The notes beneath the pieces were generated by a model, which saw only the letters and a list, made by a program, of their open reading frames with translations, did not search any database and was not told the DNA's origin. The position numbers were made by a program, and so were the translations under genes. DNA of 15,446 bases. Origin: Phlegmacium glaucopus. Taxonomy: Eukaryota > Basidiomycota > Agaricomycetes > Agaricales > Cortinariaceae. Location of the stretch: positions 1 through 15,446 of the forward strand of contig MU130566.1 in the NCBI GenBank assembly GCA_015039465.1, in the 5' to 3' direction. Shown here piece after piece: positions 9,969 through 15,446 of the stretch; the stretch's first letter is position 1; each line of letters begins with the position of its first letter.

Positions 9969-11640
9969 GAATGTACCACAGTTGACAGATTGAACTCGGC
10001 GTAATGCCCATATCAACCAGAAGCTTTCTAGCTAACCCACGGCTGAAAATAGTAGAATCAACTCCCATCTGTGTTATCGTCGTTGAAAAGTAAGGCTGGA
10101 TATGTTTATCACTTCTTCAGGTGAAAGGAGTTGGCCGATGATGAGGGTCAGGCCTGAGAAAGGGCTAAAGACAATAATCAGAACTTGAGAAAGATTCGAA
10201 ACACAGCTGTTGTGCGTATGAATTGATGCGTCGGAATCCATATTCTACAGACATGGATCTATCCTTGGCGATTGTCAGTCATTTCGGATACAAGAATATC
10301 CCGGGTTGTCGATCGCCAGGCCCAGGAGTTGTGGTAGTACCCTAGGCGATTCCAACACCGCAGCCCTCTGCCAAGAACTGCTAACGAAAGAATCGAAACT
10401 AGGTCGTGATTCTGGGACGGGTGGTGTTGGTGCTGAGAGTGTGTTCGTTCCTGAGCCGGGTATGCCAAAGAAACGCGAGATCCAACTTGTAATGGAGAAT
10501 CTGGAGTAACCGTAGTCATCGTATATATCAGAAGCAACTCCCCATGACCCTGTGGAACTGGCAGAGAGTGCTAGCGAAGGAGGTGCTCGCGTTCCTCGAG
10601 ATTGATTGGATGATGGAAAAAAAGGGTGAGATAGGTGACGTGGCTGGAGATGTCAGAAATTTCAGGTTTCCGGTGAAAGAAGCCGCTGGCATTGAAGCTT
10701 GAAGCGCAGCCTGACTGCGTCGAGGATGGTCCCAGGTCATGAACTCCCTCTGATCTTGCCTATCCTAACCCTTCCACCATACATCCGTCAAGACTAACCC
10801 TCCTTCCAACCCTGCTGAGAGCATCAGCGTATGCATCAGCCTCGGCAGTGTTCTTGCTGTTCCTTGGCCGCCTCTGTCTTCATCCGAACTTGAATCCATG
10901 GCGTCCGCGAGAGGCTATAGCCTATAGTAGGGACACACCAATGCCCACTGGCAGTCACGCATCCGAAGAACCCAACTAGAAGGGTTTAACGCGTTCTTCT
11001 AACATTGATTATGTATCGGGTATATCGGACGAAGGAAGAGCGAAAGCAGCTGGATATTGTGGGCGGAATCCGGTGGCCGAGACATGGGTGACCACTTGGT
11101 GATACGAAGAGGCGCGGTGTTGGATTCAGGGAATAAATTGGGAGGCGAGGGGGTGCGAGTGGGATAACAACGACCTGACGGGCTGGTACTGGTCAGTGAG
11201 ATACTGAACCAGATGGTGGAATAGAGAGTCGTGTGGAGGGACGAGGCTGGGACATGACGAATCTGATGGAAATTGGCTTCTCGTGGGCTGGGTGTCGCCG
11301 TACTTCCTATCTCCGGCCTGAGAGATGGCGGGGAAAATCCGTGTGCAGAGGTGTCGAGCATAGAATCGGAGGCCGTGAATATCGAGGAGTGACTCAAGTG
11401 AGGTTTCGCGGATTCCTCGCCTGAGGATTGTACCTGAGCCAAGAGTGGGAAACCGACGCGGCTTGGGCCTGAAGCTCGTCATTCCAGGACGTTAATTTCA
11501 TGCTGAGGTGACGAATTTCGACTAGGTTGACCGATTGGTGATGGTAGTTCTTGACCAGGCTAAAAGTCCTTTGTCTAAATTTTGTCAATGTCAACCACCA
11601 ATTAGTGTCAACCACCACCAACATGGTATAAAGCGGCCCA
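9969..11640. other. Gene-poor stretch, no recognised gene
   Basis: Several frames are open but none is recognised: + 10306-10509, minus 10528-10740, a start-less + frame 10743-10979, and overlapping minus frames 10999-11624. The minus frame ending near 11394 (SVNLVEIRHLSMKLTSWNDE) has somewhat protein-like composition and could be an exon, but no consistent multi-exon model emerged. Treat this as unannotated. Confidence 0.35.
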
Positions 11641-11703
11641 CAACTGAGTACTGAGGTTCGTTAATTCAGTACTCTACATCAGCAAATTCAGGAAAATCCT
11701 ACA

Positions 11704-11783
11704 GTGTGTCACAGTCATGTCACCAAAATTACAGTTCCCCATAGTTTGTCATAGTCACGTCACCAAACTTATAGTCCGTCATA
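11704..11783. repeat. Two tandem 40-bp repeats plus a partial third
   Basis: Copy A is 11704-11743 and copy B 11744-11783; they share GTCA(T/C)GTCACCAAA and agree at most positions. A degenerate third copy continues to about 11823 with ATTCATGTCACAGACACTAG. Short GTCAC/GTCAT-rich direct repeats a few hundred bases upstream of a transposase start would suit a subterminal repeat of the Plavaka element, but no terminal inverted repeat was identified. Confidence 0.65.
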
Positions 11784-11999
11784 GTGTCCATAGTATTCAT
11801 GTCACAGACACTAGCACTGTCCAGAACGCTTTTGTCACTATATCACGCTGTACAGCACTGTATAGGAAATACATTGCTACTATTAAGCATTATGAAGCCC
11901 TTGCTTGTTTAAAATATTAAATAATATGAACATAATTTAATCTCCCTTTTCCGTTGTCACCATTACCACAACAATGAACTCTCAACATAATTATTTGAG

Positions 12000-14900
12000 T
12001 AGTTAGGAATAGATATAGGAGGTGTTAGCAACAATTAAGTATGGTGGATTAGCTTGGAGCGTAGGTACGGAAGACAGGTAACAGGGGCTACGTGTTTCTT
12101 CAAGTTCCTAGTCTGGTCAGAAGAAGTTGTATACTTGGTCGGTAGAAGGAGGACGAATTGCGTGAAGCTTCTCGTATAGTTGTAGAAGTTACGAGAAGTT
12201 AGCCCAGGTTGTTGTAGACTCTCACTACTATACCCAGTTCTTTCAAAACTTGGTGGGCTAAAATACCTATGTTACCTTCTAAGAGACGCTTGAAGGGGAG
12301 TAAGGGGTAATAGGGGAGGTTGCCGGCGTAGAGTTTTGGGACTTCTGCCCCATTTAGGTAAGTCGTAGTCCTTCGTGGGATGTAGACCGTCAGATAAACC
12401 TGCACCGCTCTGCAAGTACCTAGGTAAACTGTTCCTATGTAAATGTCTTTGCTCCTTCCTCGTGGATATGATAGGAAAACGTAGCCCCCTGCTTACCCTC
12501 GATCGGAGTAAAGAGGAAGTAAGAGCGGATTCGTACCGACAGTATCTGGCAAAAGATTTGGAGTTTGACCACTCGATACGTAAGTTTTACACCATATACG
12601 AACTAGGAATGGTATCGAAAGAACCTTTATCTATTTTCTGTAACCTTAAAGGAAGCCGTACCGTTTTCTGGATTCTTTAGCACGGCTTTATGATGGTTTA
12701 CCTGGCAATACCTTTTCATTCGATACCTGTTGTTGGAAGGGTTGGTTTTTTTTCAATAAAGAGATGATGGCTCTAGGGTATCTGACGGAAGTCAGTTAGG
12801 ATGTGTTGGGTGATCAGTTTCTGGTGTAGGTTAAGGTGGGTAAAGTCGATAAGGCTAGTCGTCTCCCACATTACGCTCACATATGTCTTACCAACAGTCC
12901 GTTATGACGAACCCTTTACGTCCATACATTAGCAGTATAACCTTAAAACGGCAAAGGTTAGGTTCTGATTAATAGAATGTAGAGTTTCCTAAGGGAAGGT
13001 GTTCCTCGTTGTGAGGAACCTTGTTAAGATAGAAGGCTATTTTGGTTGTATAGCCGGTACTGACCATTGGCATAACGTGTGGGCAACGAATAGTCAGAGC
13101 GGTTAGAGTTATACTTGAAGGCTTACTTTAGTAGGTTGGTGCGGAAGGAAGAAAATCGGGAAGATGGTCATGGCAGTAAATAAGTAGTCTTTTTCACAGA
13201 TGCACCGGACGACCGTCTATCTGACTATGTGCTTACGGAGCTAAAACAAGAAGTTGGAAACTTTTGACGACGGTCATAACCTTGATACTACAGACTAGGT
13301 GAACCTACCGCAGTTAAAACGAAATGGGGAGATCGGCGTATATAACAACTGTGAGGTCTTAGGTGTGAATAGCGGCCTCAACGTCCCTCCTGGAGAAGCC
13401 AATGTTACCGAAGTATATTTGTTGACCCCCTGTTAAAGGCGGTACTTGGTGCGTGCCATAGTTGTTGCGAGCGTGTTGAAGTACACCACCTCCTTTTTCG
13501 ACTAGGTACCCTAGACCTTCGGATGAAATTCCGTCGAAGTGTCAAGGTAAACTTACCACAAGTAGCTGGTAAAACCCACTTAACCGGATACCGACTAGGT
13601 AGGCATAAAGATTGCGGTCTTGGCGATGTAGTGACCGTATTTCGAAAAACCCTGGTGCTACGATTCACCACGTATTTATGACAACCACGACGACTCGAAC
13701 TAAAAGCGAAGAGGTAGGAAGTAGTTGCACATCCTAATGCTGTGAAGTTTCTTCCCTATAGTAGAGAGTTTGTCCAATGACCAGCACTTGTGGCTCTCCA
13801 AGTCGCGATGTAACAACGGCACTAACGTCTACGACAAGGTGGTTTGAAGGAACAACGATAAGTTCGAGATTACCTGAAGGTGATGGACCGAGTTAGTTAC
13901 CTTTAACTACTCGTTTACACGTGGTTCTAACTACGTCGTGAATCGTTTAAAGTACTAGTGTTTCTCAGTTAGTAACGACGTCCCCGAGTCGCCCCTTTTA
14001 CAGTACGATAACTATTAACCATGTAGGGTTTTGACCTTAAAGACGTCTCACAGTAAGGTTCATAAGTGCGTTTGCCATAGCGTGATGTTACCAGCCGCCT
14101 GCCCTGTCTTGCGCGAGTGTAACTTCATTATTTTCTAGGACGTCTGGAGAGGTTGTTGGTTTTTATGCTTAGGGTTTAGACAGCTGTAGAACTGGCACAT
14201 CTCTTTACAGTTGCTAAGTTGGAAAGATGTCGTTAAGCACTACGACCCCAGCTGAAAGCACGTTCCAAAAGGAGTTGTCTGCTTCTGCTGTTACTGAGGT
14301 TATCATAAAGGTCGCTGTTGAGTTAGTAACTCTGCTGTCGACTAGAACAATTGGTATATTTAGGCCATAGTGTTTTCAGGAACGCGAGAGTAGGACTAAT
14401 AAAACGGGTTCGACGGTTGGAGCCCTTACCAGGTGGGTCGGCTCAAGATGGTTACGGTCGGGCATGGAAAACGAACAGAGTTCGTCGGAAGGTAGAGTTG
14501 GCTCTAGGTAGTATATTTACATACGAGTAACTACTACACCGTTGAAACAAATTATAAGGTCTAAATGCACTTCGTGACAGGCTGATGTACGTTACATAGT
14601 AATGTCTACCGCCTATATAGTCTTGAGAACCACCGGCGGCGAGACGTAGGGCTCCTGGTGATGGTAAATGTGTAAACGTCTATACCTTCTTTAAAGTAAA
14701 CGTCTTATTTCGTATAGTGATAGGTGTACTTTGGGAGGGCAGACTCCGACATTTACGGACGGGAGGTGGACCGCTTACCCTTAATCCCGTGGTACTAGGT
14801 CAGTAACGATTGGAGCTAGGTCGAACGCTTACCGGTGTATCACCGGAATTTCCAGACCTATGTCAAGTAGAACGTTATTAACTTATGGCACGATTGGGGG

Positions 14901-15446
14901 TTTAAGAGTTCCAGTAGTTCAGCACCTTAACACAGAGCAGAAGGCGTAATAAGGTCTGTACTTTGTGGAGAAAACCCTCCTAACAAAGGAATGTATACGT
15001 GCAGCCAAACTGTAACATGGGGTCTAGTTGTTCTTATAAAGTCCAAGTTGATGTCGAGCTCCTGGAATAGGTCTCGGCTTTAGTAGTAATATATAAGAGT
15101 TTGCCCCTTTCGCTCGATTAGTGCTTGAGTATCCGCTGTATGAAGGTAACGTCGTTCATTCTCGTAGACAACTGGACTGAGGAACAAAACCTTTACACCG
15201 GCTAGCGGCAGAGTGGTTTATATTAAGGAAATCGATGACAAGTCTTAAGGCCAACTTATTCATGAAATTGTTCCTTGACATAAATCGAGAAAGAATTGTA
15301 AAGTAATCTATCACTATAGACCGACAAACAAGTGAGGGTATAATGTTACGTCAAACTTACTACTATGAAATTAAGAACTAACGAGATGAAGCTTAAAGAC
15401 TTCACTATTCATTTTGTTATTGATCATCCATTCTCAGATGGAGTCA
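12000..15446. other. Segment printed with inverted polarity (complement without reversal)
   Basis: Conventional reading on either strand yields only short meaningless frames. Complementing each base while keeping left-to-right order yields a spliced transposase gene from 12066 to 15297. The left limit is inferred: at about 12,000 the text changes abruptly from pyrimidine-rich to purine-rich, and the complemented text after that point resumes a pyrimidine-rich leader up to the ATG. The right limit is not fixed; the coding match ends at 15297 and the last 149 bases cannot be assigned. The first 893 bases, the F-box gene and the secreted-protein gene read normally, so the defect is local. Correcting it by either complementing or reversing the block gives the same duplex; which orientation is right in the genome cannot be told from the window. 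Confidence 0.93.
12066..15297. CDS. Plavaka-family transposase, legible only in the complemented, unreversed text
   Basis: Coordinates refer to the text complemented in place, read left to right. Exons: 12066-12569, 12632-12922, then 12989 onward; introns 12570-12631 (GTGAGC...AAATAG) and 12923-12988 (GTATGT...CAAAG) are phase 0. A C2HC finger (C6-x2-C9-x12-H22-x7-C30) starts the protein; YYPFASGDEWELASFLL follows at about 135-151, then LRNRAEILPNGPLW, YYRDP, and GATLLGTILSSDKTNIS with D282 in the likely catalytic core, AHPLLISLANL, GVHRPFW and LKQVTGR. This order matches Plavaka transposases, a fungal DNA-transposon family related to CACTA/EnSpm. Exon 3 stays open for 657 codons to TGA 14960-14962. 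The family C-terminus (RRFDIVPQIN, LIGDILPLQQ, FRLNKYFNKELYLALS) continues in the next frame to TAA 15295-15297, so one frameshift lies between 14896 and 14959. Whole length would be about 1,035 residues, usual for the family. Confidence 0.9.

Noticed and set aside
12375..12680. Conventional + strand ORF of about 100 codons
   Set aside because: It lies inside the polarity-inverted block; the same bases encode transposase exons 1 and 2 when complemented, so this frame is an artefact.
13405..13671. Conventional minus-strand ORF of 88 codons, arginine/serine-rich
   Set aside because: It reads the transposase exon 3 region in a false polarity; it is not a gene.
14539..14570. IDDV in the complemented reading, at first taken for a reverse-transcriptase YxDD box
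   Set aside because: The surrounding several hundred residues follow Plavaka transposase, not a copia or gypsy polyprotein; no protease, integrase or LTR is seen.
12000..15446. A natural mirror or parallel-stranded DNA element
   Set aside because: Duplex DNA is antiparallel and no known recombination swaps polarity; a text or assembly error explains everything seen.

Overview
This window looks like a transposon-rich, gene-poor stretch of an agaricomycete (mushroom-type basidiomycete) genome. The reasons are the short (48-66 bp) GT-AG introns, an F-box protein of the agaric type, and pieces of two DNA-transposase families that are expanded in Agaricomycetes (KDZ and Plavaka). All gene calls come from reading the sequence and from family knowledge; no database was searched.

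Layout. 1-893: C-terminal end of a KDZ transposase, normal + orientation, one intron. 971-2710: repeats without genes, made of a ~78-bp minisatellite, then a degenerate array built around TACAAA...TTTGTA modules that matures into a ~218-bp higher-order repeat, then a ~48-bp G-rich repeat. 3213-3917: unrecognised two-exon gene. 3977-4606: F-box gene. 5451-6619 (minus): a six-exon secreted preproprotein with signal peptide and dibasic processing sites. 6763-9290: nothing convincing. 9295-9968: decayed APH/kinase-like gene with several frame changes. 9969-11640: nothing recognised. 11704-11783: two 40-bp direct repeats.

The main result is the last 3.4 kb. From about 12,000 to at least 15,297 normal six-frame reading finds only small spurious ORFs. 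If each base is complemented WITHOUT reversing the order, the segment becomes an almost complete Plavaka transposase gene: ATG at 12066, N-terminal C2HC zinc finger, two canonical GT-AG introns in phase, a 657-codon open third exon, and the family C-terminus to a TAA at 15297, with one frameshift near 14.9 kb. The printed strand there runs 3'->5' relative to the first 12 kb. No inversion or rearrangement of double-stranded DNA produces this (a true inversion gives the reverse complement), so it is best explained as a data-handling or assembly error, not new biology. It hides a real transposase, makes every conventional annotation of 12-15.4 kb wrong, and would escape BLAST-type searches.

Functionally the host genes (unrecognised ORF, F-box gene, secreted protein) sit as an island between mobile-element sequence: KDZ and repeats on the left, a kinase relic and Plavaka on the right. 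I see no pathway linking them.
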